DNA of 64,000 nucleotides from a virus: IMG/VR virus record IMGVR_UViG_3300020469_000011, positions 82,511-146,510 of that record; one strand, 5' to 3'. The translations under genes were made by a program, and so were the position numbers. Positions 52,230-61,434 of the stretch are shown here, in pieces. The first letter of the stretch is position 1. Every line of letters starts with the position of its first letter. The notes under the pieces are model-generated. The model ran no database searches, was not told where the DNA came from, and was given only the letters and a program-made list of their open reading frames with translations.

Positions 52230-53372
52230 TTAAGAGTTTAAAATATCACATATTCTCTGTGCTAAATTTCGAAACCACGGTTTATCATGACCTCTAGTAG
52301 TTTCAGCGGCTGTGCCTATACGAATACCGCTAGTTTCAACAAAAGACCTTGGATCGTTAGGCACTCCATTTTTATTTAAGGTAATATCATTTTCTTCTAA
52401 TAAATCGGCAGCTTGTCTACCGCTGTACTTTTTATCTATTAAATTTAATAAAACAATATGGCTATCAGTTCCTTTTGTTTGTACATGATATCCATTTTCA
52501 ATAAAAACTTTACACATTTCTTTTGCATTTTCAATTACATGTCTTATATAAAGTTTAAACTCATCAGTATCAGCTTCCATAAAAGCTTGTGCTTTTGCTG
52601 CAATCATATTCATTAAAGGACCTCCTTGTGTACCAGGAAAAATAGCACTGTTAATTTTCTTGGTAAATTTATCATCATTCCATAAAATAAATCCACCTCT
52701 AGGTCCTCTCAAAGTTTTATGCGTTGTGCTAGTGACTACATGTACCCATTCTGTAGGATTGGGATACCATCCACCAGCAATTAAACCACTATAATGTGCA
52801 ATGTCTGCCATTAAATAAGCATTATTATAGTCTGCAATATCTGCTAGTTCTGCCCAATTTATTCTTCTTGGATATGCACTAGCACCTGCAATGATCAATT
52901 TAGGTTTAACTTTTTTTGCTATTCTATGAATGTAGTCATAGTCTAACCAACCATCTTCATCTACACCATAATGATGAGCATTATATACTTTACCTGATAT
53001 ATTAAATTTAGCACCATGACTTAAATGTCCACCACTTGCCAAATCCATACCAAGTATAGTATCACCTGGATTTAAAAGTGCTTGATATGCTGCCGTATTT
53101 GAGTTTGCTCCACAATGCGGTTGTACATTAGCAAACTTACTTTCATATAACTTACATAAAGTATTGATAGCAAGTTCTTCTATTTCATCTATATGACTAC
53201 ATCCATTATAATATCTTTTTCCTGGGTATCCTTCTGCATACTTATTTGTAAATTCACTACCACATAGTTTCATTACGGCATCACTTGCAAAATTTTCACT
53301 TGCTATCAATTCAATCGTAGTCTCTTGTCTATCTAATTCTCTATCTAATATTTCTCTGATTTGTGTGTACAT
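52230..53372 (-). CDS. glyA: Serine hydroxymethyltransferase
   Basis: The 380-residue enzyme has '[35 protein letters not shown]' features (residues about 24-58), the PLP Lys in '[15 protein letters not shown]' (about 214-228) and '[11 protein letters not shown]' (about 246-256). It produces 5,10-methylene-THF and glycine from serine, which would feed the phage ThyX. It is shorter than the usual about 415-420, mostly by trimming of the C-terminal domain. Confidence 0.93.
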   Translation of the reverse strand: MYTQIREILDRELDRQETTIELIASENFASDAVMKLCGSEFTNKYAEGYPGKRYYNGCSHIDEIEELAINTLCKLYESKFANVQPHCGANSNTAAYQALLNPGDTILGMDLASGGHLSHGAKFNISGKVYNAHHYGVDEDGWLDYDYIHRIAKKVKPKLIIAGASAYPRRINWAELADIADYNNAYLMADIAHYSGLIAGGWYPNPTEWVHVVTSTTHKTLRGPRGGFILWNDDKFTKKINSAIFPGTQGGPLMNMIAAKAQAFMEADTDEFKLYIRHVIENAKEMCKVFIENGYHVQTKGTDSHIVLLNLIDKKYSGRQAADLLEENDITLNKNGVPNDPRSFVETSGIRIGTAAETTRGHDKPWFRNLAQRICDILNS

Positions 53373-53384
53373 AGAGTTTATTTT

Positions 53385-53897
53385 TTAAAAGTCTTGTATT
53401 ATTCTACTACCAGTTGCATCTTTTTGTTTATTGTATTTACCTTGATATGGAGTTTCTACTTTACTTGTTAATCTAACATAAATTAATTGACATATGCGTA
53501 ATCCTTCATACAAAACTATTTCCATACCACTTTGATTTTTTAATTCAAGTGTAATTTGTCCTTCAAATCCAGGATCAATAAAGCCTGCATTTTGCACCTG
53601 TAATCCCAATCTTCCAATAGAACTTCTTCCTTCTACATAAGCCGCCATATCTTCTGGTACTTTAATATATTCATTCGTTGAAGCCAATATAAATTCATTG
53701 GGATTCATTTTATATATATCGGATGTAAATTCATCATAATTTAATTTTTTTTCTGGATTTATAATTCCAATAACCGAAGTTAATTTAGCATAAGAAGGAG
53801 ATAGGGAAAGATCAACTGAAGAAGGACCAATATAACAGTTATCAGGAAAACATTTCTGTTCTCTAAGATTTTTCAAATCAATATCACTTAAAATCAT
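53385..53897 (-). CDS. dcd: dCTP deaminase-like (Dcd/Dut family)
   Basis: The 170-residue protein has 'IGPSSVDLSL', 'YVEGRSSIGRLGLQVQNAGFIDPGFEGQITLEL' features (residues about 90-122) and a C-terminal 'TPYQGKYNKQKDATGSRI'. The last motif (QGKY..Q) fits dCTP deaminases better than dUTPases, and the E in 'EGQITLEL' matches the catalytic Glu. It converts dCTP to dUTP, which leads to dUMP for ThyX. Confidence 0.85.
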   Translation of the reverse strand: MILSDIDLKNLREQKCFPDNCYIGPSSVDLSLSPSYAKLTSVIGIINPEKKLNYDEFTSDIYKMNPNEFILASTNEYIKVPEDMAAYVEGRSSIGRLGLQVQNAGFIDPGFEGQITLELKNQSGMEIVLYEGLRICQLIYVRLTSKVETPYQGKYNKQKDATGSRIIQDF

Positions 53898-53915
53898 TAT
53901 GAACCTTTTTAAATA

Positions 53916-54278
53916 TTAAACTCTAAACTCTTGTATTATATCTAATGCACATTGATAAGATGTAATGAAAAACTTTCTCTCAACATCTTCTTGAAGTGGA
54001 GGTTTTGTTATTTCACCAAAAGTTTTCCAATCAACTTCTTTTTCCCATTCAGTAGCAGCACACTCACATATTCGATAAAGCATATCATCAGTAAAAGAGG
54101 GTTTTAAACTACCATCTTTATTAATTTGATTGAAACACTCTGATATAAAATTTTGTTTTTCTTGATGCGGCCATTTATATTGTGTCGCTGCGGGAGTTGG
54201 TGTTGCACACATCGTTAATTGAAAAATCAAAAAAGACCAAACTGTTAGATTGCAGGTCAAAATTAAATACTTTTTCAT
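53916..54278 (-). CDS. Small exported cysteine-containing protein
   Basis: The 120-residue protein has a hydrophobic N-terminus (about 4-26, containing CNLTVWSFLIFQLTMC) and a mature part with four further Cys (ECFNQ, RICECAA, YQCAL). The pattern suggests a periplasmic, disulfide-bonded protein; the lipobox is poor. Function unknown. It overlaps no neighbour. Confidence 0.55.
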   Translation of the reverse strand: MKKYLILTCNLTVWSFLIFQLTMCATPTPAATQYKWPHQEKQNFISECFNQINKDGSLKPSFTDDMLYRICECAATEWEKEVDWKTFGEITKPPLQEDVERKFFITSYQCALDIIQEFRV

Positions 54279-54284
54279 AATTAC

Positions 54285-54614
54285 TCACTTTTTTATTTTT
54301 ATAGAATTTACCATTAAGTAACTTAAATATACATTAAAATTATATATAGAACTGTTTATCAATGCCCATAACTTTTTAGGTATTTCGTTATCAGCAACCA
54401 TTTCGTCTAGCCGTGATTCTAATAATACAATATATGTTTCTACTATATCAAACGACTCTCTTTCAAAATTTTCACTTTTTATTTCGTTTAGTTTTTCACT
54501 AACATTACGAATATAATTATTCATCTCTTCATCTTGAATGGTTTTGTTTATAGCAAATTGAATATGATCCCACTTTTCTATTATATTATTTAACAACACT
54601 TCTTGTTCGGACAT
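54285..54614 (-). CDS. Small helical hypothetical protein
   Basis: A 109-residue acidic, helical protein with a hydrophobic C-terminal segment (SIYNFNVYLSYLMV, about 89-102). Not recognised. Confidence 0.5.
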   Translation of the reverse strand: MSEQEVLLNNIIEKWDHIQFAINKTIQDEEMNNYIRNVSEKLNEIKSENFERESFDIVETYIVLLESRLDEMVADNEIPKKLWALINSSIYNFNVYLSYLMVNSIKIKK

Positions 54615-54676
54615 AAATAAACTCTTTAGATTATTATTTTTTTTATATCAATATTTACCTTATATAAAATGTAGTA

Positions 54677-55270
54677 TTAAACTAATGCTTCATAAAATGA
54701 AAGTTCTGACTTTTGCTCTTCTTCTTTACCTTTAAGATACCATTGAGGAGTTTCAGAATATTTCCACTCTGCAAAATGTTTTTCTTTTATATAGTATTTT
54801 CGATAAGAAGCTAATGAATCATTTGGAATCTTACAATATTCGGGCATTGCCGGTGTCGGTTCTGTAAATTCATTATTAAAAGAAATATTCATTGGTGGAG
54901 TATTAAGAGCATCTTTAAGTTTAAGAATTGAAAGATGTTTTTTGTTATACCTTTTTTCAAACTCTTGACCTAATGCTAGAAATAATTTATATAACCAATG
55001 ATAATTTTGAAGTGAATCACGAACCCAAATATTTGAAGGATGTTTTACATGACATGGACGATAATACTTATTTTCAAGTTCTCTATCTTTGAAAATCCAT
55101 GTAGTAAGTTTTCCACCATTTTTATTTTTGGTGATAATTTGTTGACCATCAAGAACACGATGAGCAGTACTCAATAACTGGGCATACTCAAGTATCATTT
55201 TAACACAATGTTTATCGCAATGGTCCTGAGCAGCCTTTGCAGGATCTCTATCAAGATAAAATATATTCAT
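54677..55270 (-). CDS. Conserved phage protein with DKHCVKMILEYAQLL motif
   Basis: The 197-residue protein has the N-terminal block 'IFYLDRDPAKAAQDHCDKHC' followed by 'KMILEYAQLLSTAHR' (residues 3-37), which recurs in many T4-like and other phages. The closely placed Asp, His and Cys (D7, H17, C18, H21) could bind metal. Function not known to me. It may be served by the minus-strand promoter at 55460-55488. Confidence 0.65.
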   Translation of the reverse strand: MNIFYLDRDPAKAAQDHCDKHCVKMILEYAQLLSTAHRVLDGQQIITKNKNGGKLTTWIFKDRELENKYYRPCHVKHPSNIWVRDSLQNYHWLYKLFLALGQEFEKRYNKKHLSILKLKDALNTPPMNISFNNEFTEPTPAMPEYCKIPNDSLASYRKYYIKEKHFAEWKYSETPQWYLKGKEEEQKSELSFYEALV

Positions 55271-55302
55271 AATAAATTTTTAATTTAGTAGATTTTAAAA
55301 TA

Positions 55303-55342
55303 TAGATACAGTATAGAGGACAAATAAAATAGTTACTGTATC
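55303..55342. promoter_or_regulatory. 9-base inverted repeat GATACAGTA/TACTGTATC
   Basis: Perfect arms at 55303-55311 and 55334-55342, with 22 bases between them, in the leader of the 197-residue gene. It may be a transcript hairpin or a regulator-binding dyad. Confidence 0.35.
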
Positions 55343-55391
55343 AACGCTTGATGATATACTGCTATAATCAATATATAAATCGTTTATCATA

Positions 55392-55469
55392 CTATATCCA
55401 TTGTACTAAATCTTCATCAAATTCTTCTTCCGTCTCTTCTTCTATTTCTTCTTCCATTGATCTTACCAT
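55392..55469 (-). CDS. 25-residue acidic peptide ORF
   Basis: From ATG at 55469 (or 55457): MVRSMEEEIEEETEEEF and ending DEDLVQWI. The Glu-rich composition and defined C-terminus look protein-like. However, the -10 box of a predicted promoter overlaps its start and no ribosome site is seen, so it is doubtful. Confidence 0.3.
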   Translation of the reverse strand: MVRSMEEEIEEETEEEFDEDLVQWI

Positions 55470-55488
55470 TAGTAAATAAAAATGTCAA
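55460..55488 (-). promoter_or_regulatory. Minus-strand sigma70-type promoter (TTGACA-N17-TAAGAT)
   Basis: On the minus strand TTGACA (55488-55483) is followed after 17 bases by TAAGAT (55465-55460). The CTTGACATTTTTA context matches the plus-strand early promoters. It would drive the 54.7-55.3 kb gene and possibly those beyond. Confidence 0.5.
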
Positions 55489-55490
55489 GA

Positions 55491-55979
55491 CTAGAAAAAA
55501 ACTTTTCTTAAAAATATTATAAACTTAGAATTTTTAAATTTTCTTATCCAATAGCTTTTTAAATGTTCCCATTGATAGTGTTCATTTAATACACAATATT
55601 TATTTGGTTTTGGATCAATAGAAATTTTAGGCTTATAAACTATCCAGTTATTATCTTTATCACTCCAAACATAATTTTTACTATTATTAGGAATAGGGAG
55701 AGGAGCTTCCCAAGACCAAATGGATTCATTAAAGTTCCAATTTAAACTTGGTCTTGGTGGTACAAAAACATTTTTATGTTTTATTTTTGAATTTATAGAT
55801 TTTCTTATATAATAAAAACCTATACCTGGAAATACTTTTCCAATTTTTTGATTATATGAACATTCTATAAAATTATTAGGATTGCCAAATAATCCTGTTT
55901 TAATTTCTTTCTTGTCAATTACTAATACTTTTTCTACTTGGTTAGTATATGGATTGACGTAAGCATAGTGTGCCATCAA
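55491..55979 (-). CDS. Virion-associated protein of the HYAYVNP type
   Basis: The 162-residue protein opens 'HYAYVNPYTNQVEKVLVI' and continues with 'NPNNFIECSYNQKIGKVFPGIGF', 'RPSLNWNFNESIWSWEAPLPIP' and 'KNYVWSDKDNNWIVY'. The order of elements matches the adjacent 113-residue gene and many short proteins of marine T4-like phages that occur near fibre genes. Probably a tail-fibre-associated virion part. Confidence 0.55.
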   Translation of the reverse strand: MMAHYAYVNPYTNQVEKVLVIDKKEIKTGLFGNPNNFIECSYNQKIGKVFPGIGFYYIRKSINSKIKHKNVFVPPRPSLNWNFNESIWSWEAPLPIPNNSKNYVWSDKDNNWIVYKPKISIDPKPNKYCVLNEHYQWEHLKSYWIRKFKNSKFIIFLRKVFF

Positions 55980-55988
55980 ACCTCATTA

Positions 55989-56330
55989 TTATTTCTTTAT
56001 CACCCACTTTTTAGTTTCTTCTTTCCAAACATAATTTTTTGTTGAAGATGGTTTTTTAACAGGAGCAACCCATCTTGCTCTAGGTATTTCATCATCATCT
56101 TCATACACATCCAAAACCCACGATAGAAAGGGTTTTGGAGAAATAAACATATCTAAATTTCTATCATACATATCATTGGGAGTTGCAAATTTATTTCTAA
56201 ATTTTGCATTATAAGATGTTTGAACAAATCTTAAAGGATCTCCCAACACTCCATTGTTTATAACATCAGGTTCGGCAGAGACTACACGTATCACTAAACC
56301 ATTTGGTTTAATTTCAGCAAAATGTGACAT
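55989..56330 (-). CDS. Virion-associated protein, paralogue of the preceding
   Basis: The 113-residue protein has 'HFAEIKPNGLVIRVVSAE', 'GDPLRFVQTSYNAKFRNKFA', 'SPKPFLSWVLDV' and 'KNYVWKEETKKWVI'. It shares layout with its neighbour and is the shorter copy. It lies between that gene and the Gly-rich adhesin. Confidence 0.6.
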   Translation of the reverse strand: MSHFAEIKPNGLVIRVVSAEPDVINNGVLGDPLRFVQTSYNAKFRNKFATPNDMYDRNLDMFISPKPFLSWVLDVYEDDDEIPRARWVAPVKKPSSTKNYVWKEETKKWVIKK

Positions 56331-56347
56331 AATACTAAACTCCTATA

Positions 56348-57556
56348 TTAATAATCTAAAAGCACTCTTAACATAACGAAACCAGATCCTCCATGATTTC
56401 CTTGAGTTAAATCTCTGTAAATTCTTGAATCCACTGTAGTGGGTACATGATGTGAACCTCCTGCTCCACTACCTGTATTTTTAGCTCCTGCACCACCTAA
56501 AAGTTCAAAAGAATCATATCCATTATTCCATCCACGTAATCCGCCTTTACCTTCTGTAAATGTTTGCATAGCCGTGTTTGCTGCTTGCTTATGTGCGGCT
56601 CCACCTCCTCCTCCTCCCTGACCCCCATCGCCAGGTTCTTTTTCTTGTGTTGCGGCTCCACCTCCACCTGCAGACCAATATAATTTAGAATTAACTTTAT
56701 ATATATTTTGAAAGACTTCATCAACCCATGCTAAATTTACTCCATCAGCGCCATTTCCTCCTTCATTATCTGTACTAGCTATTCCTGTTTGACCTGCTCC
56801 ACCACCTCCACCGCCATGATAAGTAGCTGGATCTCCATTATTGTATGTATTAACAAATGCGTCTGAATTTCCTCCGTTATTTCCGAATCTTTCTACTGTG
56901 CCAGAAAAAAATAATGCCGAATTTGATACTAAAGATGTTACTGAAGAATGAGATGTGTTTGCACCACCCGCAGCATAAGAATTATTTTGATTTTGTATTT
57001 GCCCGGATGTATCCAAATCGGCACCCCCTGCTCCTCCACCACAACCACCATCTGAAGGGTAAACATCTTCATTTCTATGACCTCCGGCTCCACCACCTAG
57101 AACAGTTATTACTTTACTAGCTGCAGAATCTCTAAAAGTAGATGAATTTCCTACTGATCCTCTTGCAGTATTTGCAGTTGCTGAAGCAGGAAAAGTATTT
57201 GATGTATTTGTTCCACCAGCACCGCCGGCACCCACTTCAATTACATATGAATCTGGTGTTAGAGTTGCACCTCTAATTGATATAACCTCTCCGCCTCCAG
57301 AACCTCCTGACACGTTTCCAATAGTGCTTCCACCTCCACCACCAACCATTAGAACATCTACAGTTCTATCTTTTTCAGTTACAAAAGTTCCGGATGAAAA
57401 ATAAGAAAATACAGCATATGTATTATTGGCAGTATCTGTGTATAAACGATATTCTGTATTTTCAGTTGCATATTTTCTAAGAGTTTGGTCTAAATACTTA
57501 GGACCAACTTGCACTAATTTATCTATAATGCGTGTAAGTTTTTTCGGCTCTGACAT
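56348..57556 (-). CDS. Glycine-rich tail fibre adhesin
   Basis: The 402-residue protein has a short N-terminal module (about 1-60) followed by a long region with many poly-Gly islands (GGGGGS, GGSGGGE, GGGGGGA and others across 75-390) separated by variable Asn/Ser/Thr segments, and ends 'GGSGFVMLRVLLDY'. Gly-island lattices of this kind form the receptor-binding tips of T4-like adhesins (gp38-type). A perfect TATAAATA lies 39 bases upstream on the same strand, so it is a late gene. Confidence 0.7.
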   Translation of the reverse strand: MSEPKKLTRIIDKLVQVGPKYLDQTLRKYATENTEYRLYTDTANNTYAVFSYFSSGTFVTEKDRTVDVLMVGGGGGSTIGNVSGGSGGGEVISIRGATLTPDSYVIEVGAGGAGGTNTSNTFPASATANTARGSVGNSSTFRDSAASKVITVLGGGAGGHRNEDVYPSDGGCGGGAGGADLDTSGQIQNQNNSYAAGGANTSHSSVTSLVSNSALFFSGTVERFGNNGGNSDAFVNTYNNGDPATYHGGGGGGAGQTGIASTDNEGGNGADGVNLAWVDEVFQNIYKVNSKLYWSAGGGGAATQEKEPGDGGQGGGGGGAAHKQAANTAMQTFTEGKGGLRGWNNGYDSFELLGGAGAKNTGSGAGGSHHVPTTVDSRIYRDLTQGNHGGSGFVMLRVLLDY

Positions 57557-57593
57557 TAATTATTCTCCTGAAAATTATTTAAATTATTATATA

Positions 57594-57845
57594 TTATTTA
57601 TACACTGTTTTTCTTATTGAAAAAAGAAAATTATTAAGTTTTCTTAATACTTCACCATATTTTTCTATAAATTCTAGTTCTATTTCATCTTCAGTTTTCT
57701 TTGAACGCAATCTCTTATTTAACATGGTATAACTGCGAATTAAGAATATTTGAAATTTCTGAAAAGTTTCGTTATCCATACAGTTTATTTTTATTTTTTT
57801 ATTTATACCATCTCTGTCATATTTATCTTTTTTAAATATGAACAT
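57594..57845 (-). CDS. Small basic hypothetical protein (start uncertain)
   Basis: 83 residues from ATG 57845, or 61 from ATG 57779 (MDNETFQKF). The body is helical and basic with a hydrophobic C-terminal part. TATAAATA (57807-57800) lies inside the longer frame just before the second ATG, which favours the shorter form. Not recognised. Confidence 0.45.
   Translation of the reverse strand: MFIFKKDKYDRDGINKKIKINCMDNETFQKFQIFLIRSYTMLNKRLRSKKTEDEIELEFIEKYGEVLRKLNNFLFSIRKTVYK
57595..57602 (-). promoter_or_regulatory. T4-type late promoter TATAAATA before the adhesin
   Basis: A perfect TATAAATA on the minus strand, 39 bases before the adhesin ATG and overlapping the stop of the small upstream gene. 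Confidence 0.6.
57800..57807 (-). promoter_or_regulatory. Possible late promoter TATAAATA inside the small gene
   Basis: A perfect box on the minus strand, 21 bases before ATG 57779. It may drive the shorter form of the small gene. In such AT-rich DNA a chance match is possible. Confidence 0.3.
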
Positions 57846-57847
57846 AT

Positions 57848-57855
57848 GATAAATA
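57848..57855 (+). promoter_or_regulatory. T4-type late promoter GATAAATA
   Basis: GATAAATA (NATAAATA consensus) in the divergent intergenic gap, 50 bases before the GP88-domain gene. It probably drives the four-gene targeting-type operon. Confidence 0.45.
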
Positions 57856-57905
57856 CAAATTAATTATATCAAACAATAATTTTTCAATTTATAGGAACAC
57901 TTCTC

Positions 57906-60323
57906 ATGATTTCTTTTTCTAATTTTTGCACTAATTTTTTAATTGAATTTAAAGAATCGCCGTCAATGATGGCAATGAAAGAAAATGCTATTGATACCGT
58001 TAAACATGAAAAATACAGTTATAAACCTTCTGGTTCTTTATCAGATCCAAAAGGAGAGATTGTTCCTTTAATGACTCCAAAACAATTTTATGAAATAGAA
58101 GAAAAACAAGGTAGATTAAAAAAAGGTTTTAAACAGACCATTACAGAAAACTATTGGGATGATCTATCTTTAATGAAATATGGTCCTGATAATGATTACA
58201 AAACTTGGACTGAAAATATAACTCTTAGAACACGTATAGTAAAGAATCTAAAAGAATATTCTCCTATAGCAATAGAAAATAAACTAAAAGATTTTAATGA
58301 GCTAGTAAAAACATCATTTAATCAATACGCTAGAGCATACAATCAACAATCAGAAAAAGCTTTTCGTGAGAAAAACGTAGAAGCTAAAAGTAAAAATTTT
58401 AAAGATGATTTATTTAAAATATTAGAAGATAAAAAATTATTAGATAATGATATTAAAAAAGCATATACAAGTGGACTTAAAAAAGAAATGCTTAATGATA
58501 AGTTTATACAGTCTTTAAAAAAAGCAATAACAACTGAAGCATCTTTACTAAAATCTGTTTATGCAGAACCCGCCGTGAATAAACCACTTTTACATCCTTC
58601 AGCCATGATGGATAATCTTTTTGTAGAAAATGATGATATATTAATAAGTTATCTATTAGGTAAAAAAGTTCCTTTTGATAATATAGTAAAAAACATTTAT
58701 AAAAAAGATGGTGCGAGATTAACCAAAAAAGAAATTACAGCACTATTTGATGAAGTTAACAGAAAAATAAATGCTCTTGTTGATAAAGGTGAAAAGAAAG
58801 AAGATGCTATTGAAAAAGTTATGAACATGTTTGCCAAAGAACCTGAATCAAAAGAAGGTGAATTAAAATATTTCATGTATGACGGTGCTTCAAAGTCTAC
58901 TCAAAAATATAAACAAATGAGTGTAGATGAATTAAAAAGAAGATGGAAAAGTTTTAACAAGACTACGTCTGCTCTTGACAGAATGTTTGCAAAAACAACA
59001 TCACATGAAATGTATCAATATGATCCAGAAAAATCATTATCTCAAAATCAAAAGATGATGAAATCAATGGGTGCATTAGGTAAACAAAAAGAAATATATG
59101 ATTTCACTTTACCTGCATATAAAGGTTTAGTGTATATGGAAAGACCTTGGAAAGATATTTACGGTAAACAACAATCACCAGGTCTAGCTATTGTTAACAC
59201 ATGTCCTTCTGCAGCTTTATGTAAAACTTTCTGTTATGCAGTAAAAGGATTTTATACAATGTATTCAGCACCTTCTATTAGTGCAGCGCAAGTTTTAACT
59301 TTTTTAATTAATTATCCCGATCAATTTAAAAAGAAAACATTTGATTACTTAAATAAATTAAAATCAAAGTCTAAAAAACAAGTAATTATTCGTTGGCATG
59401 ATGCTGGTGATTTCTTTTCTAGAAGTTACTTTAACATGATTATGGATATAGCAAAAGGAACACCAGACATTCTTCACTATGCATATACAAAACGTGTTGA
59501 AATGATTCATGAAGTTGTAACAGGTTCTGATTTTAAAGGAGGTAAAGTATCTGGACTATCTAATATACCAGATAACTTTATATTTAATTTATCATATGGT
59601 GGTAAGTATGATAAAAAGATTCAAAAAATTCCACAATTAGCTGATTTCAAATTTTCAAAAGTAATTGATTTGTCTATACCTGTTTTTGAAAACTTTCAAG
59701 GTATTGCAAAGAAACAAATATTTAATGAAAATATGGTTAGTAAAGCTCATAAATTAGGAGAAGAGAATCATAATTCTATCATTGTTAAAAATGAATCTGA
59801 AACTATAAAATCAATGTCTTTAAATGGTAAAGTTCATAAGAATGTGAAAGTTAATCGCAAAGTTTTAACCTTTAATTATATTCCAAAACTAGCTGTATTA
59901 CCAGCTTCCACTATAGAATCTTTCAAAGAAAAAAATAGTGAGTTACTTAATAATTTTAAAGGTATTGAAAATGAACCCGTTTTTCATAAAATGTTTGATA
60001 AGGCTAAAGGACATAAACATGATAGAGTTGTCTTTGAAGAAAATGATTTAAAAAGTATGTTAACTTCTAAACAATTAAAAGAACTTGAAGATCATTATCC
60101 TAATCTATATAAAACATACTTACCTAAAGAAGTTCAAGAACTTTATAAGACAGCTATTAAAAAGTATTATGGTCTAGATAAAGATATACTAACTTATGAT
60201 GAAATGATACAGACTTCAGAAACATCTTCTAAAAATAAATATCATGTTTTAGTTTCTACTAATGATGGTGATGTTTCTGCACAAAGAAAAGATATACACG
60301 GAACACTTTTGGTTATACATTAA
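57906..60323 (+). CDS. Large GP88-domain protein with capsid-targeting-like N-terminus
   Basis: The 805-residue product opens MISFSNFCTNFLIEFKES; FLIE fits the end of a targeting peptide. Residues about 410-560 match the mycobacteriophage 'gene product 88' domain: 'GLAIVNTCPSAALCKTFCYA' (about 422-441; C-x5-C-x3-C), 'IIRWHDAGDFFSRSYF' (about 496-511) and 'ILHYAYTKRVEM'. The Cys triad suggests a metal or Fe-S site; the domain function is unknown. The N-terminal 400 residues are basic and helical. It is the first of four coupled genes. Confidence 0.65.
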   Translation: MISFSNFCTNFLIEFKESPSMMAMKENAIDTVKHEKYSYKPSGSLSDPKGEIVPLMTPKQFYEIEEKQGRLKKGFKQTITENYWDDLSLMKYGPDNDYKTWTENITLRTRIVKNLKEYSPIAIENKLKDFNELVKTSFNQYARAYNQQSEKAFREKNVEAKSKNFKDDLFKILEDKKLLDNDIKKAYTSGLKKEMLNDKFIQSLKKAITTEASLLKSVYAEPAVNKPLLHPSAMMDNLFVENDDILISYLLGKKVPFDNIVKNIYKKDGARLTKKEITALFDEVNRKINALVDKGEKKEDAIEKVMNMFAKEPESKEGELKYFMYDGASKSTQKYKQMSVDELKRRWKSFNKTTSALDRMFAKTTSHEMYQYDPEKSLSQNQKMMKSMGALGKQKEIYDFTLPAYKGLVYMERPWKDIYGKQQSPGLAIVNTCPSAALCKTFCYAVKGFYTMYSAPSISAAQVLTFLINYPDQFKKKTFDYLNKLKSKSKKQVIIRWHDAGDFFSRSYFNMIMDIAKGTPDILHYAYTKRVEMIHEVVTGSDFKGGKVSGLSNIPDNFIFNLSYGGKYDKKIQKIPQLADFKFSKVIDLSIPVFENFQGIAKKQIFNENMVSKAHKLGEENHNSIIVKNESETIKSMSLNGKVHKNVKVNRKVLTFNYIPKLAVLPASTIESFKEKNSELLNNFKGIENEPVFHKMFDKAKGHKHDRVVFEENDLKSMLTSKQLKELEDHYPNLYKTYLPKEVQELYKTAIKKYYGLDKDILTYDEMIQTSETSSKNKYHVLVSTNDGDVSAQRKDIHGTLLVIH

Positions 60324-60327
60324 AAAA

Positions 60328-61434
60328 ATGATAACATTTAATGAATATTTAAAAGAAGAAAAACTTCCAACAAATCTTAAACCTTCTTTATTTTTAGGTG
60401 ATAAAGAAACTTGGGAAAGTTTAGAAGAGTATAAGAATGATCTTCATCAAGGAATTGATAATTTAAGAAATGAACTTATTACTAAGGATCATAAGAGAGT
60501 GTTACATAATTTAGTAAATGATCCAGATAAGAACGCATTGAGAAACACTTCTTTTAAAAAAGTTTCTGAACTTGGTAATACATTTGTTAATAAGGTGAAC
60601 AAAGATTTTGGTGAAGCAATTGGTCCTATAAAGATCATCACTGACTCTACATATATGTCTTGGATTAATAATTATAAAAAAATTTATATTCCTAAAAAGT
60701 CAAATGCACCTTTTTTAGACTATACAATTACAGACAAAGATAATATAGAACATAAAATATCCGCCAAGTCCGCAAAAGCTTCCGGAAATACAATAAAGAC
60801 ACCTAATATAATTACAACTTTAGAAAATGCGTTAAAGAAAAAAAACAGTAAATATATTTTAGAAAGACTTTTTATTAATAAAAGTAGTAAATATAATAAA
60901 GAATATGAGTTACTTGTAAAAATATTTGATATTACTGAAAAAGAAAAAGCACCTGTTGGATATATGAAAGTTGCTGCTGAATTAGATAATGCGTACGGTG
61001 ACAAAAAATATCATGATGTAATACAAAAATTAGATAATAATTTTTTTAATAAATTACCCACAGGTAGAAAAGCCAATTTTTCGGAAATAAAAACGCCATC
61101 TGGTACAAGTGCCGAAGATCTAATGAAACAATCTGATAAAATTATTAAAAGATTTTCTTCACCACCGTATCCAATAAATATTGCATTAAAACTTCTTATT
61201 AACATTGTGTTTAAAGATGAAATTTATTTTGCAAAATTCGGTTTAAATTCAGACGGCTCAACAGTTTGGGAATTGAGAGGAAGAAGATCTAATTATTCTA
61301 ATTTATATGTACAAAATAAAAGTGGTACAACTCTCTATACAAAACTGTATATGGATGCTAAAGGCGCAAGAGGAGATGAAAAATTAGGTTTAAGACTTGA
61401 ATCTACAAATTTAGAAAAAGAATTTATTACATGA
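60328..61434 (+). CDS. Protein with capsid-targeting-like N-terminus, unknown domain
   Basis: About 368 residues from MITFNEYLKEEK, chosen over an upstream in-frame ATG because it restores the leader and lies 4 bases after the previous stop. Residues about 128-160 contain 'FLDYTITD' and 'HKISAKSAKASGNTIKTPNI'. An Asp then K-x-S-x-K arrangement like this can occur in nuclease folds, but this is tentative. The C-terminus (WELRGRRSNYSN) is basic. It overlaps the next gene ATGA-style. Confidence 0.55.
   Translation: MITFNEYLKEEKLPTNLKPSLFLGDKETWESLEEYKNDLHQGIDNLRNELITKDHKRVLHNLVNDPDKNALRNTSFKKVSELGNTFVNKVNKDFGEAIGPIKIITDSTYMSWINNYKKIYIPKKSNAPFLDYTITDKDNIEHKISAKSAKASGNTIKTPNIITTLENALKKKNSKYILERLFINKSSKYNKEYELLVKIFDITEKEKAPVGYMKVAAELDNAYGDKKYHDVIQKLDNNFFNKLPTGRKANFSEIKTPSGTSAEDLMKQSDKIIKRFSSPPYPINIALKLLINIVFKDEIYFAKFGLNSDGSTVWELRGRRSNYSNLYVQNKSGTTLYTKLYMDAKGARGDEKLGLRLESTNLEKEFIT

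Noticed and set aside
56400-57350. Repeated GGT/CCA-rich blocks that look like tandem repeats
   Set aside because: They are codons for Gly islands in the adhesin with irregular spacing; not a CRISPR or DNA-level repeat array.
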